From the NCBI GenBank assembly GCA_003247575.1, contig QJZC01000020.1, forward strand, positions 1 through 64,000: a stretch of DNA of 64,000 bases, read 5' to 3'. A program made the position numbers and the translations under genes. Origin of the DNA: Pseudomonadota bacterium (lineage in GTDB: Bacteria; Myxococcota_A; UBA9160; SZUA-336). This document shows, piece after piece, positions 1 through 10,475 of this stretch (within the stretch, counting starts at the first letter, position 1; each line of letters starts with the position of its first letter). The notes under the pieces were generated by a model. That model searched no databases and had not been told where the DNA came from. It saw only the letters and a list, made by a program, of their open reading frames with translations.

Positions 1-630
1 CTCAGGGCGATGTGAGAAAGCGGATACGACACGCTGGGTCTCCTCCCGAACGAGGGCCACACCCGTGTGAGCTGCTCCCCCGTCGTGCTCGAAAGTGGCA
101 AGCCGTGTGTAGCTCGTCTGCGGAGTGTAGCCCGGCGTAGCCAGCTCGAGCGAGGAGCCTATGCCGGGGTGGGAAGCCTTCGCGCGGATTCGGAGCACCC
201 AACCGGCAAGCCGCTCTGAACGCAGCCCGCTCCACTTGCCATCGTGACGCTCACCGCCTGCTCAACCAGGCCCCAGGAATGTCTTTGACTTGCGTTTGCG
301 GGAGCGGGGCATCCGCTGCCCGATCCGTTTCTGGGCTGGAGCTCTGGGCCTCCCGGCTGCGGGTTCTTGAAGGTGCCCCGGTGAGGGCTCCATGGACTCT
401 CCGCGCTAGTGGGGGGCATTCGCTTCTACTCGAAAAAGTGGAGGCTGGGGTGGAATTTCTGTCTCTGCCGCCCGGCGCTGGCGCTATCATGATATCGCGT
501 TAGTCAATCTCAAAAAGTATTTAATCCGTTGAGCTTGCTTCTGGCCTTGGGGTCCGGGCGGGTAGCTCGCACCCGTTCTTGACGAGGGGTAGGGCAGCCG
601 CCCGCCCTGCTGCTGCACTGTGAGGTTGCT

Positions 631-1770
631 TTGAAGATTGGTGTGATGCTTCGCCACTACCGGCAGCATGCCGGCGGCGTCAAGGTCTATACGGAGCGCG
701 TACTCGAGCAACTGCTCGTTCTGGGCAACCCGCATCAGTTCGTCTTCATGTACGCAGATCACGATCTGATCGGGACCTATGCTGGATACCCGAACGTCGT
801 CGAAGTTGCGCTGCCCCTCGGCCGCGGGGTGCTCTGGGATCAATTGGCAGCACCGATCTTGGCGCACTGGTACGGGGTAGACGTCCTGTTCAATCCCAAG
901 TTCGCGGTTCCCTTCCTGACGCGGAAGCCGAAGGTGTTCGTGCAGCATGGCTCCGAGTGGTTCGTGATCCCTGAGGCCTTCGCCTGGTACGATCGAATCT
1001 ACACGCGCAACGTCGTTCCCTGGTACTGTCGGGCTGCGACGCGCATCCTTACTGTATCGAACCGCGTCAAGGCGGACGCAGTCGAGTTTACGGGAGTCGC
1101 ACCCGAGAAGTTCGTGACGGTGTACAACGGGTTCGATCATGCTCGCTTCTACCCGGTGACGGACCCTGAGCGTCGGGCAGAGGTCCGATCGCGCTACCAG
1201 CTGCCGAAGCGGTACCTGTTCTGGGCAGGGCAGATCTATCCTCCGAAGAACGTGGAGCGAATTCTGGCGGCCTTCACCCGAGTCTGCTCCGAACTCGACC
1301 TGACCTTGGTGATGGCCGGCGAGACCTACGGTCGCGCCATGCGGGAGCTCTCAGCGGCGGCGCGTCCGGAGATCTCGGATCGGGTCCTGTTTACGGGCTG
1401 GGTCCCTCACGAGGACATGGCCACGATGTACTCCATGGCGGAGCTGTTCGTATTCCCCTCTCTGTACGAGGGCTTCGGGATCCCGCTCATCGAGGCGATG
1501 GCCTGTGGCTGTCCCGTGCTGACTGCGAACACCGGGTCGCCTCCCGAGGTCGTGAGGAACGCAGCTGTGCTCGTCGATCCGCTCAGTGTCGATCAGATCG
1601 CCGACGGCATCCGCCAGGTTCTCACCAGCGCCGAGCTGCGCAGTGCACTCGTCGAGCGAGGGCTCGAACGCGCGCGTGACTTCGGCTGGGACCGCTGTGC
1701 GCGCGAGGTGCTGACCGCGCTGGAGGGCTGCATCACCCCGCTGCCGATCAGCGCCATTCCCACTCCATGA
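631..1770 (+). CDS. Glycosyltransferase family 4 (GT-B) protein
   Basis: Long ORF (TTG start) with GT4 motifs: GGVKVYTERVL, RYLFWAGQIYPPKNVERILAAF, LFVFPSLYEGFGIPLIEAMACGCPVLTANTGSPPEVV. Confidence 0.93.
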   Translation: MKIGVMLRHYRQHAGGVKVYTERVLEQLLVLGNPHQFVFMYADHDLIGTYAGYPNVVEVALPLGRGVLWDQLAAPILAHWYGVDVLFNPKFAVPFLTRKPKVFVQHGSEWFVIPEAFAWYDRIYTRNVVPWYCRAATRILTVSNRVKADAVEFTGVAPEKFVTVYNGFDHARFYPVTDPERRAEVRSRYQLPKRYLFWAGQIYPPKNVERILAAFTRVCSELDLTLVMAGETYGRAMRELSAAARPEISDRVLFTGWVPHEDMATMYSMAELFVFPSLYEGFGIPLIEAMACGCPVLTANTGSPPEVVRNAAVLVDPLSVDQIADGIRQVLTSAELRSALVERGLERARDFGWDRCAREVLTALEGCITPLPISAIPTP

Positions 1771-2735
1771 GCCGGTTGCTTCGGCTGCTCGTCTCGCTCG
1801 CGCTGGTCTCGGGCCTGCTCTGGTACGCCGGTGGCCTGCGACAGGTGATCGAGCCGGTCGTTCGGGCCGATCTCGGCTGGGTGGTGTTGAGCTTCGCCGT
1901 CATCATCGCCGATCGCCTACTGATGACGTACAAGTGGACCCTATTGCTCTCGAGCCGCAACGTCTTGCTCGGCATCCTGCCCGGAATGAAGATCTACTGT
2001 TCGGCCATGGTCTGGGGAACCTTCCTGCCCTCGACGATGGGCGCCGATGCCCTGCGCTTGTACATGACCACGCGCCGCGGCCTCTCGGGCGATGTCGTGC
2101 TGGCATCCGTGGTCGTCGAGCGCATGCTCGGGTTCATTGCCTCGCTATGCTTCGGGATCGTCGGCCTCGTCCTGCTGGACCAACGTGGACTACTCGATGC
2201 TCGCTACCGCATCGTCGGTGCTGTCGGAGTCGGAGTATTGGCTGCCGCGGTCATCGGTTTCGCGGTCTCGCTCGACCCTCGCGTATCTGATTTCTTCTTT
2301 CGGCGACTCCCAGCGCGGCTGGCCGCGCATCGCTTCGTGGCTCGCTTGGAGCGCCTGCACCAGACCTACGCAGGCTTCGGTGCTGGCCGAGCCATTCTGG
2401 CCAGCTTCTTCGGGCTGACATTGTTGGAGCAGCTGGTCACGATCGTCTACGCATGGTGTACCGCCAAGGCCGTGGGGGTCGATGTCTCGTTTGGAGTCAT
2501 GGCGGGGGTGCTCCCGTTGACTCTGCTCGTCACCCGAATCCCGGTGTCGATCGACGGGCTCGGAGTCTTCGAGGGGGTTTTCGTGCTGCTCCTCGGGCTA
2601 GCAGGCGTGCCGCCAGCCGAGGCCATTTCCGTCGGCGTCATCGGTCGGATCATCCAGACAGCGTCCTGGCTCCCCTGGTGGCTGGCTCAGAATCTAGAGG
2701 ATCGCCGGCAGTCCGTAGTGCCGGGACGAACCTGA
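1767..2735 (+). CDS. UPF0104/lysylphosphatidylglycerol synthase-type (flippase-like) integral membrane protein
   Basis: Polytopic hydrophobic ORF with ADRLLMTYKWTLLL, MVWGTFLPSTMGADALRLY and IDGLGVFEG; overlaps the GT4 stop by 4 nt. Confidence 0.85.
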   Translation: MSRLLRLLVSLALVSGLLWYAGGLRQVIEPVVRADLGWVVLSFAVIIADRLLMTYKWTLLLSSRNVLLGILPGMKIYCSAMVWGTFLPSTMGADALRLYMTTRRGLSGDVVLASVVVERMLGFIASLCFGIVGLVLLDQRGLLDARYRIVGAVGVGVLAAAVIGFAVSLDPRVSDFFFRRLPARLAAHRFVARLERLHQTYAGFGAGRAILASFFGLTLLEQLVTIVYAWCTAKAVGVDVSFGVMAGVLPLTLLVTRIPVSIDGLGVFEGVFVLLLGLAGVPPAEAISVGVIGRIIQTASWLPWWLAQNLEDRRQSVVPGRT

Positions 2736-2804
2736 CCCTGCGCCACATCAGGAGCTCGAGTCGAGAGAGCGACAGCCGCCCTCGGTTCGACTAACCTGCG
2801 CGAG

Positions 2805-3917
2805 ATGAGCCGATTCTGGAGTGACACCGTTCGTGACCTGGCGCCGTATGTCCCCGGCGAGCAAGCGCACGCGCCGGGGCTGATCAAGCTCAACACGAAC
2901 GAGAATCCGTACCCGCCTTCTGCGCGCGCGCTGGCGGTGTTGAGTGGTGAGGTGGGTCCCAAGCTGCGCCTCTATCCCGACCCGAGCTCGCGCTCGCTCA
3001 AGCTGGCGCTGGCCCAGCGATGCGGCCTCGATCCCGCAAACATCTTCGTCGGCAACGGCTCCGACGAGGTGCTCGCCTTCTGCTATATGGCCTTCTTCAA
3101 GGGGCGGGGGCCGCTGCTGTTTCCCGACGTCAGCTATAGCTTCTATCCCGCCTATGCACGGTTGCTCGACGTCGAGGTCGTTCCGATTCCAGTCACGGAT
3201 GATTTCCGGATCGACCTCGAGCCGTACTGCGGACGCTCGGTAGGCGCCTGTGAGCGGCCTGGCGCGATCATGCTTCCCAACCCGAACGCGCCGACCGGCT
3301 TGGCGCTCGACCGGAACCAGATCCAAGCGTTGTTGGCCAACGTGCCCGATCGGCTCGTCGTGATCGACGAAGCCTACGTCGACTTCGGTGCAGAGTCCGC
3401 GATCCCGTTGGTTCGAGAGTACGAGAATCTCCTCGTGGTCCAGACCTTCTCCAAGTCGCGCTCGCTGGCAGGTCTTCGCGTGGGATTTGCCGTCGGTTCA
3501 GCCGAGCTGATCACCGGCTTGGATCGAGTGAAGAACTCGTTCAACTCGTATCCGATCGATCGTCTCGCCGAATGCGTCGCGCTCGCGGCCCTCCAGGACG
3601 AAGAGCATTTTACGGCCTGTAGGGACAAGATCATCCACGCCCGCGAGCGTACCCGCGAGAAGCTGCGGGCGCTCGGGTTCGTGGTGCTGCCCTCACGGGC
3701 GAACTTCCTCTTCGCGAGCCATCCGCGTGTTCCAGCTCACCAGCTGGTCCGAGCGCTGCGAGACCGGCGGATTCTCGTGCGGCACTTCGATCAGCCGCGC
3801 ATCGATCAGTATCTCAGGATCTCGATCGGGACTCCGGACGAGATGGAAGCGCTCGTATCTGCTCTCGGCGAGCTGACTTCGTCAACGGAGTACGAGTCAG
3901 TCGAAACGCACCGGTAG
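2805..3917 (+). CDS. hisC: Histidinol-phosphate aminotransferase-like PLP enzyme
   Basis: KLNTNENPYPPS, LYPDPSSRSLKLALA, GNGSDEVLAF, VIDEAYVDFG, TFSKSRSLAGLRVGFAVG. Confidence 0.9.
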   Translation: MSRFWSDTVRDLAPYVPGEQAHAPGLIKLNTNENPYPPSARALAVLSGEVGPKLRLYPDPSSRSLKLALAQRCGLDPANIFVGNGSDEVLAFCYMAFFKGRGPLLFPDVSYSFYPAYARLLDVEVVPIPVTDDFRIDLEPYCGRSVGACERPGAIMLPNPNAPTGLALDRNQIQALLANVPDRLVVIDEAYVDFGAESAIPLVREYENLLVVQTFSKSRSLAGLRVGFAVGSAELITGLDRVKNSFNSYPIDRLAECVALAALQDEEHFTACRDKIIHARERTREKLRALGFVVLPSRANFLFASHPRVPAHQLVRALRDRRILVRHFDQPRIDQYLRISIGTPDEMEALVSALGELTSSTEYESVETHR

Positions 3918-5057
3918 CTGCTGAAACCCGAGCAACATGCCGTTGACGGTTCGGACTCCTGGCGAGCCTCCTGGACTCAGGCGCTCGAAGCGCTCGGTCA
4001 ATGCGCGCATTGCGACCGATGCTTCGAGCCGGGCGAGCGGCGCCCCGATGCAGGTGTGTACGCCTTGGCCGAACGCGATGTGGCGTTCCTGCTCCCGCTC
4101 GATCTCGAACTGCATGGGAGCATCCCACTTGGATGGGTCTCGGTTCGCTGCCGCGAGGTGGACCATGACGAGCTCGCCTGCCGGGATCTCGCTATTGCCG
4201 ACCCGAACGGGCGAGCGCGTGCGACGCATGACCATCTGTGCTGGGGAGTCGAATCGGAGAGACTCCTCGATCGCACGCTCGAGCGTGTCGGGTTCGCTGC
4301 GTAGGAGCGCCCACGCCTCGGGCAGCCGCGCCAAGCGATGAAGCAGGTTTCCGAGCAGGTTTGTGGTGGTCTCGTTGCCTGCGATCATGAGCAGGATCGC
4401 GAAGCCTGCAATCTGCGCGTCGGTCAGGAGCTCGGACGCGTGTTCTGCCCGAATGAGCGCGCTGACGAGGTCGTCTCCCGGTGCCCTCCGGCGCTCGGAA
4501 ACCAGCTCTGCGAAGTAGGCGCGAAGCTCGGCGAGCTGTGCGAGACGATCTCCTGCGACCGGGCCACCCTGGAGGCCGACGATGGCGCTGGACCAACGCT
4601 TGAACTTCGCCTGGTCGGCTTCCGGGACCCCCAGCATTCCAGCGATCACGGCTACGGGGAGTGGGGTTGCGATCGCTTCGACGATGTCTACGTCGCAGTG
4701 GAGCGGAATGCGATCCGCCAGACGTGCTGCGAGCGTCTCGATGGCGGGCCTCATCGATGCGATGCTCGCAGGAGTGAAGGCCTTGGCCAGAAGGCCGCGC
4801 AGGACGGAGTGCCGCGGCGGATCGTCGGTGAGCAAGGGGAAGCCCACGGCTCCACCACCCATTGCCGAGGACGAGAAGCTGGCATGATCGAGGAGGATCG
4901 CGCGCACATCTTCGAAGCGACTGGCCACCCAAAACCCAGCCGGGTCTCGAAAGAGTGGGGCCTCGTCGTGCAGGCGCGAAAAGAAGCCGCTCCTTCCGTC
5001 GCTGCGCATTCCTTCTCGTAGGCTCAGCTCGCGTAGGCTCGGCGCGCGCTCTTCCAT
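3897..5057 (-). CDS. Cytochrome P450
   Basis: AGNETTTNLLGN (I-helix), ESLRFDSPAQMVMRRT (ExxR helix region), HIAFGQGVHTCIGAPLARLEA (heme-binding loop). Confidence 0.95.
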   Translation of the reverse strand: MEERAPSLRELSLREGMRSDGRSGFFSRLHDEAPLFRDPAGFWVASRFEDVRAILLDHASFSSSAMGGGAVGFPLLTDDPPRHSVLRGLLAKAFTPASIASMRPAIETLAARLADRIPLHCDVDIVEAIATPLPVAVIAGMLGVPEADQAKFKRWSSAIVGLQGGPVAGDRLAQLAELRAYFAELVSERRRAPGDDLVSALIRAEHASELLTDAQIAGFAILLMIAGNETTTNLLGNLLHRLARLPEAWALLRSEPDTLERAIEESLRFDSPAQMVMRRTRSPVRVGNSEIPAGELVMVHLAAANRDPSKWDAPMQFEIEREQERHIAFGQGVHTCIGAPLARLEASVAMRALTERFERLSPGGSPGVRTVNGMLLGFQQLPVRFD

Positions 5058-5109
5058 GTGGCCTCCTCGGCCGACAGCATACCAGGAGCCAGGGCTCCCA
5101 CGCGTAAGA

Positions 5110-6018
5110 TCAGCGAGTCTGGCTCTGGTTGAGCTTGGCGAACTCCTCCTGGAAGTAGCGTAGCAGCTCCGGGGGGCCCTCGATCGGCTGCGGGGAGCGT
5201 CGGTCGAGGATGTTCTGCATGCGAGCGGCTATGTGCTCGTTCCAGTCGTGCGGAAGCACGTAGAAGACCTCGCGTCGGATCGCGTCCACCACGAGACGGG
5301 CAACGTGCTCTGGCGAGAGTCCGTCCTCGGCGAGCCAGCGCTGCATGGCCGCCCTCATTGCGCGCGCGACCAGGTCTTCGGAGTCTGCGGGGCGGTCTCC
5401 AGAGGGATCGAGCTTTCGCGTGGTCTCGAGAATGTTCGTATTCACCGGGCCCGGACAGAGCACGCTGACGCGCACACGCGCACCGCGTGCGACCAGGCCC
5501 GAGTGGGTGGCCTCGCTCAGGGCGACCACGGCGTGCTTGGTCGCTCCGTAGGCGGCATTCCCCATGGCTCCGACCACCAGGCCGGCCAGCGACGCCGTGT
5601 TGACGATGTGACCCTCTTCCTGCTCGAGCAGAATGGGCGTGAAGACGCGTGTTCCGTGGACTACGCCCATGAAGTTCACCCCGACGATCCACTCCCAATC
5701 TGCCTGCGAAATCAGCCACGGCGCTCCGCCGCGAGCGGCGACCCCCGCATTGTTGCAGAGCACGTGGGCCGCTCCGAGCTCGCGCACCACGTGTTCGGCG
5801 AGCCTCTCTACGTCGGACACCTTCGAGACGTCGGTGGGAACCGCGATCGCGCACGTCCCCTGTAACGCAAGCTCTTCCTGGAGAGTGTTCAGCGCGGCTG
5901 CATCCAGGTCTGCCAGTGCGACCGACATGCCAGCCTGAGAGAATGCCCGTGCGAGGCCCCTTCCAATTCCGCTGGCGGCGCCAGTCACTACAGCGACGCG
6001 ACCTTCGAGCTTCTGCAT
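5110..6018 (-). CDS. Short-chain dehydrogenase/reductase
   Basis: MQKLEGRVAVVTGAASGIGRGLARAF, NNAGVAARGG, YGATKHAVVALSE. The ORF-track start at 6801 is over-extended; an ATG at 6018 fits the SDR N-terminus. Confidence 0.92.
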   Translation of the reverse strand: MQKLEGRVAVVTGAASGIGRGLARAFSQAGMSVALADLDAAALNTLQEELALQGTCAIAVPTDVSKVSDVERLAEHVVRELGAAHVLCNNAGVAARGGAPWLISQADWEWIVGVNFMGVVHGTRVFTPILLEQEEGHIVNTASLAGLVVGAMGNAAYGATKHAVVALSEATHSGLVARGARVRVSVLCPGPVNTNILETTRKLDPSGDRPADSEDLVARAMRAAMQRWLAEDGLSPEHVARLVVDAIRREVFYVLPHDWNEHIAARMQNILDRRSPQPIEGPPELLRYFQEEFAKLNQSQTR

Positions 6019-6147
6019 GCGTCCCCCTATTCCATGGGCAAGCTTCGTCGCGATTGGATCCAGCACGATTGTATCGACGCAGTCGTCTCGATGCAGTCGG
6101 AAACGTCTCCCCTCGTAGGAGCCAGGCGGATCCGGTATGATCGCGGC

Positions 6148-8388
6148 ATGTCCGAAGGGTCTGTTCACTACACTACGTGTCCACTCTGCGAAGCGACCTG
6201 TGGCATCGAAATCGCGCTGCGTGACGGTACGATTTCGCGCGTTGTGGGGGATCGCCAGGATGTTTTCGGCCGCGGGTTCATCTGCCCGAAGGGCGCTTCG
6301 CTCGCGCAGGTCCACGACGATCCGGATCGTCTGCGAGCGCCGCTCGTCCGAGAGGCCGGCGGTGAGTTCCGCGAGGTATCCTGGGAGGATGCCTTCGCGC
6401 ACGTCGAAGCTCGGCTGCTGTCGGCCATCCGTGAGGATCGACGTTCCGCGGCGATCTATCTGGGCAATCCGAACGTCCACTCGATCGCCGGTACGTTCCT
6501 GCCTAGGGAGCTGATCCGCGCGCTGGGTACTCGCAACGTTTTCAGTGCGACGACGGTAGATCAGATGCCCAAATACGTGGCGTGTGGGCTCATGTACGGT
6601 GACCCGTATGCGATCAGCGTGCCGGATCTCGACAGGACCGACTATCTGCTCGTGCTGGGAGCGAATCCGTGGGCGTCGAACGGGAGTCTGTGTACCGCGC
6701 CGGACTTTCCTGGGCGAGTGAAGCAGATGCTCGAGCGCGGCGGTCGCTTGGTCGTGGTCGACCCGCGGCGGACGCGCACCGCCGAGCACGCCAGTGAGCA
6801 CATTCGAATTCGGCCGGGCTCAGACGCGCACCTGCTGCTCGGCATTGCTCACGTTGCGTTTCGCGATGGTTTGGTGCGGCTCGGGCCACTCGCGAGTCGT
6901 GTGGCCGGGCTCGAGCAGCTGCGCGAGCAGGTCGGCCGTTTCCGGCCCGAGGTGGTGGCCGCCCGCACGGGCGTTCCCGCCGAAACCGTGGAACGCTTGG
7001 CCCGTGAGCTGGCCGAGACGCCACGCGCCGTCGTTTATGGGCGAATCGGTACCCAGACAGTTCCGTTCGGAACCCTGGCCGCATGGGCCGTCGATCTGCT
7101 GAATCTGATCTTCGGCCACCTCGATGTCCCGGGCGGCGCGATGTGGGCGCGGCCAGCGCACGCCCCGGAGCGCGCAAAGAAGTCTCCAGACCCGCATTCC
7201 CGTGGTTCTGATTTCAAGATGGGCCGCTGGACGAGCCGCGTGCACGGCTATCCGGAAGTCGTGGGAGAGTTCCCGGTCGCGACCCTGGGAGACGAGATCG
7301 AGACGCCGGGGGACGGCCAGGTGCGCGTGCTGATCACGGTGGCTGGAAATCCGCTGCTGTCTGCGCCGAACAGTGCGCAGCTCGAGCGTGCGCTGCCGAG
7401 TCTTCGCTTCATGCTGAGTGTCGACCCGTATCTGAACGAGACGACGCGACATGCGCACGTGATCCTGCCGCCACCGTCGCCACTCACTCGGAGTCACTAT
7501 GACTTCAATCTGGCCGGGCTCGCCGTTCGCAATCGGGCAAAGTGGTCGCCGCCGCTCTTTGCTGGCGACGGGCCAAGCGAGGCCGAGATCCTGGCGCGCC
7601 TTGCTCTGATCGCGGCGGGAGAAGGTGCGTCTGCCGATCCCAACCGAGTTCTGGCCGCGATCGAGGCACAGATGCTCCGCGCCGCGATCCGGCGCCATCC
7701 GCAGCTTCACGAGAAGCGACCCGAGGCTCTCGCATCGGCGCTCGTTGCCCGAGACCCGCTAGATCGCTACGTCGAGATCATGATACGCGCTGGGGTCTAT
7801 GGGGATGCGTTCGGAGAGAAGCCCGGTGGATTGACGTTCGAGCGTTTGCGTGAGAGTCCGCATGGAATCGACTTGGGGCCGCTCGAGCCGCAGCTCGCCG
7901 ACAAGCTGCGGACCGCGAGTGGCTGCATCGAGCTCATGTCGGAGCCGATTCGTCGCGAGCTCGCACGCCTGGTTGCCGACCTCGCAGCGCCCCCCGCGGC
8001 AGAGCTGGTGCTGATCGGACGCCGCGACCTACGCTCGAACAACTCGTGGATGCACAATGTGCCGAATCTCATGCGGGGCCGTCCCCGCTGCACGCTCCAG
8101 ATTCATCCCGATGACGCGGTGCGCCTCTCGATCCTGGACGGGCAGCCCGTGCACGTGAAGTCGAGCGCGGGGCAGCTTTCGGTCGTCGCCGAGATCTGCG
8201 ACAGCCTCATGCCCGGAGTCGTGAGCCTGCCCCACGGATTCGGGCATGACCGTCCGGGAACACGCCAGCGCGTTGCCGAGGCGCACGCCGGTGCGAACTT
8301 CAACCTGCTGACGGATTCGACCCAGCTCGATCCCCTGTCTGGAAATGCCGTCCTGAACGGGATCGAGGTCCAGGTTTCTCCAGCCTGA
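6148..8388 (+). CDS. Molybdopterin oxidoreductase with N-terminal [4Fe-4S] motif
   Basis: TTCPLCEATCGIEI...GRGFICPKGASL, LVLGANPWASNGSL, MHNVPNLMRGRPRCTLQIHPDDA, SLPHGFGHDRPG. Start re-assigned from 6034 to the ATG at 6148. Confidence 0.92.
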   Translation: MSEGSVHYTTCPLCEATCGIEIALRDGTISRVVGDRQDVFGRGFICPKGASLAQVHDDPDRLRAPLVREAGGEFREVSWEDAFAHVEARLLSAIREDRRSAAIYLGNPNVHSIAGTFLPRELIRALGTRNVFSATTVDQMPKYVACGLMYGDPYAISVPDLDRTDYLLVLGANPWASNGSLCTAPDFPGRVKQMLERGGRLVVVDPRRTRTAEHASEHIRIRPGSDAHLLLGIAHVAFRDGLVRLGPLASRVAGLEQLREQVGRFRPEVVAARTGVPAETVERLARELAETPRAVVYGRIGTQTVPFGTLAAWAVDLLNLIFGHLDVPGGAMWARPAHAPERAKKSPDPHSRGSDFKMGRWTSRVHGYPEVVGEFPVATLGDEIETPGDGQVRVLITVAGNPLLSAPNSAQLERALPSLRFMLSVDPYLNETTRHAHVILPPPSPLTRSHYDFNLAGLAVRNRAKWSPPLFAGDGPSEAEILARLALIAAGEGASADPNRVLAAIEAQMLRAAIRRHPQLHEKRPEALASALVARDPLDRYVEIMIRAGVYGDAFGEKPGGLTFERLRESPHGIDLGPLEPQLADKLRTASGCIELMSEPIRRELARLVADLAAPPAAELVLIGRRDLRSNNSWMHNVPNLMRGRPRCTLQIHPDDAVRLSILDGQPVHVKSSAGQLSVVAEICDSLMPGVVSLPHGFGHDRPGTRQRVAEAHAGANFNLLTDSTQLDPLSGNAVLNGIEVQVSPA

Positions 8389-8504
8389 CGGCCTCTACGG
8401 CGTGACTTCTGGAAGCCGCACCGCCTGCGAGTGCGAGGAGGAGCGGTCCGGGCCCGGTCCGCGCGCTCAAGGCGTCAGGTCCCGTTCCCGATATTCTGGA
8501 GGTC

Positions 8505-8795
8505 GTGTCGTCTGATCAGCGCCGCCAGATATGTGTCCGGTTGTCGATCCTGATGCTCGTGGTATGCCTACCGCGCCACGCCTGGGCCTACATCGACGTG
8601 GGAGCAGGAAGCATGCTGCTCCAGGGGGCGATTGCAGCAGTCTTGGCGGGAGGCTACGCGATCAAGCTGCGCTGGCGCAGTATCGCGGCTCGATTCTCCT
8701 CTCCAGGCCAGGAGGAGGCTGACCCGGATCCGGACGCAGATGCGACCGAGACTCCGGACGGCGAGTTTGCGGACGGCGAGTCCGAGAAGCCGTGA
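8505..8795 (+). CDS. Small membrane protein (AYIDVGAGSMLLQ type)
   Basis: Signal-like N-terminus, then YIDVGAGSMLLQGAIAAVLAGGYAIK and an acidic tail. Confidence 0.65.
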   Translation: MSSDQRRQICVRLSILMLVVCLPRHAWAYIDVGAGSMLLQGAIAAVLAGGYAIKLRWRSIAARFSSPGQEEADPDPDADATETPDGEFADGESEKP

Positions 8796-8854
8796 GTTCG
8801 TCTACGATCTAGGCGTAGGGCGCTGCGCTACCTTCTCGGCGCGAACGAGTCCCT

Positions 8855-9702
8855 TCACGACTCGGGCTGGTTGAAGCGTGCCGACCGCTTCTCTTGGAAC
8901 GCCGTCACTCCCTCGCGCGCGTCGGGGTGGTGGTCCGAGATCGCGGTCTTCGAAGCGATGTCGTCGAGCGCGTGTGCGAAGGTCATCTCGGCAGCGTTGT
9001 AGATTGTTCGCTTGAGGAGCCGCATTGCGACCTGCGGACCGTGCGCGAGTTCGGCCGCGAGCTCGAGTGCGCGTGGCAGGAGTTGGTCGGGATCGGTCAC
9101 CTCGTGTACCAGGCCGAGCTCCAGGGCCTCTTGCCCGCTGACGATTCGCGAGCGCATCAGGAAGTCCATAGTCTTGGCGACGCCGATCAGCTGAACGAGC
9201 AGAGCTTGGCCGCCCTCGTCGGGGAGCAGCCCGAAGCGGAGCGTGGCGCTTCCGAGCCGCGCTTCGCGAGACGCGATTCGGAAGTCGCACGCGAGAGCCA
9301 GGGACAGGCCCGTCTGGATCGCTGCACCATTGATCGCTGCGATCGATAGCTTGTCCAGATTTCGCACGGCTTGATTCAGTGTCTGGGACAGCGCGCGCAG
9401 CCCTTCATAGGTGCCGATCGGATCGCGGTGCCCTCCAGGGATCTTGGGCATCAGTGCCTTTCCAGTTCGCTCGGCTTTCTTGCCGCTGATGTCGTCCCCC
9501 GCCGAGAAAGCTTTGCCGGTACCCGTGAAGACGATGACTCGCACCGCGTCGTCCATTTGTGCTTGCAGCAACGTCTCCACGAGATCCCGCTTGAGGCGCT
9601 GCGTCATTCCGTTCAAGCGCTGCGGCTGATTGAAGGTGATCACGGCGATGCCTGGATCGTGCAGCGCTACCTCGAATCCACGAAACTCCCCCGTCTCCAT
9701 CG
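8855..9702 (-). CDS. Enoyl-CoA hydratase/isomerase family protein
   Basis: VIVFTGTGKAFSAGDDISG, AAINGAAIQTGLSLALACDFRIASREARLGSATLRFGLLPDEGGQALL. Confidence 0.92.
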
Positions 9703-9725
9703 CTTCGATCCCCCATGGCTGAGCG

Positions 9726-10475
9726 GTGACTGCGCACTCCCGCGTGAACGACCTGACCGTGTCAAGAGTGATCGACGATTCGTGCAGGGTCAAACAGAGA
9801 TCGGTCGCTCCGGCCCCGCTCGACCATGTGGGCCGTGCCTACTTCGCGAACGTGCTCGACCTGGGAGCGCCGAATGGGCTCATCGAGAGCACTCTGATCG
9901 GAGAGCTCAATGGGATACCCGTTGGATTTGCGTGCGTGTACGGAGCCCCGATGGCCTCGGAGATCGTGCACATCTTCGGAGTGCTCGGTTCGCGTGCGGT
10001 CATCCAACTTGGGAGCTGTGGTGGGCTTTGCGATTCCATGGAAGCGGGAGATCTCGTGATCGCGACCGAGGCGTATTGCGGGGAGGGCGCCGCACAGTAT
10101 TACTGCCCTCGCGTGTGCTACGTTTCCTGCTCTCGCGAGATCCTCTCGACCGGGCCCATCGAAGCGTTGCACCAACGGCGTGTTCACCAGGGGCCCATTT
10201 TCACGACGTCTGCGCTCCTCGCCGAGGGGCGGGAGGAGCTGGATGATTGGCACCGACGTGGGTTCGTGGCGGTCGACATGGAGACGGCCACCTCGTTCGC
10301 CGTCGCGTCGTACTTCGGCATGGCGCGCGCCTCTATCCTCTATGTCTTCGATACCCCGCGACACGAGGATCACCTACTGGTGACCGATGAGGCCAAGAAT
10401 GCGTTGCGTGCCCACGGCTATGCTGCGGCGACCGACGCCGCGCTGGCGCTCGCCCTCGAGCTGAGCGCGTCATGA
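9726..10475 (+). CDS. Phosphorylase-superfamily (purine/uridine phosphorylase-like) protein
   Basis: GIPVGFACVYGAPMASEIVHIFGVLGSRAVIQLGSCGGL and VDMETATSFAVASYFGM; exact start uncertain. Confidence 0.82.
   Translation: MTAHSRVNDLTVSRVIDDSCRVKQRSVAPAPLDHVGRAYFANVLDLGAPNGLIESTLIGELNGIPVGFACVYGAPMASEIVHIFGVLGSRAVIQLGSCGGLCDSMEAGDLVIATEAYCGEGAAQYYCPRVCYVSCSREILSTGPIEALHQRRVHQGPIFTTSALLAEGREELDDWHRRGFVAVDMETATSFAVASYFGMARASILYVFDTPRHEDHLLVTDEAKNALRAHGYAAATDAALALALELSAS

Noticed and set aside
2-600. Several 60-90 aa ORFs on both strands at the window start
   Set aside because: Low-complexity, R/S/A/P-rich translations without motifs; typical random ORFs in high-GC DNA.
487-1140. 217-aa minus ORF antisense to the glycosyltransferase
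   Set aside because: No recognisable domain and fully antisense to a convincing GT4 gene; many similar shadow ORFs exist opposite other genes.
6019-6801. N-terminal extension of the SDR ORF (563 aa in the track)
   Set aside because: Extension overlaps the molybdopterin oxidoreductase on the other strand and lacks SDR homology; ATG at 6018 fits.
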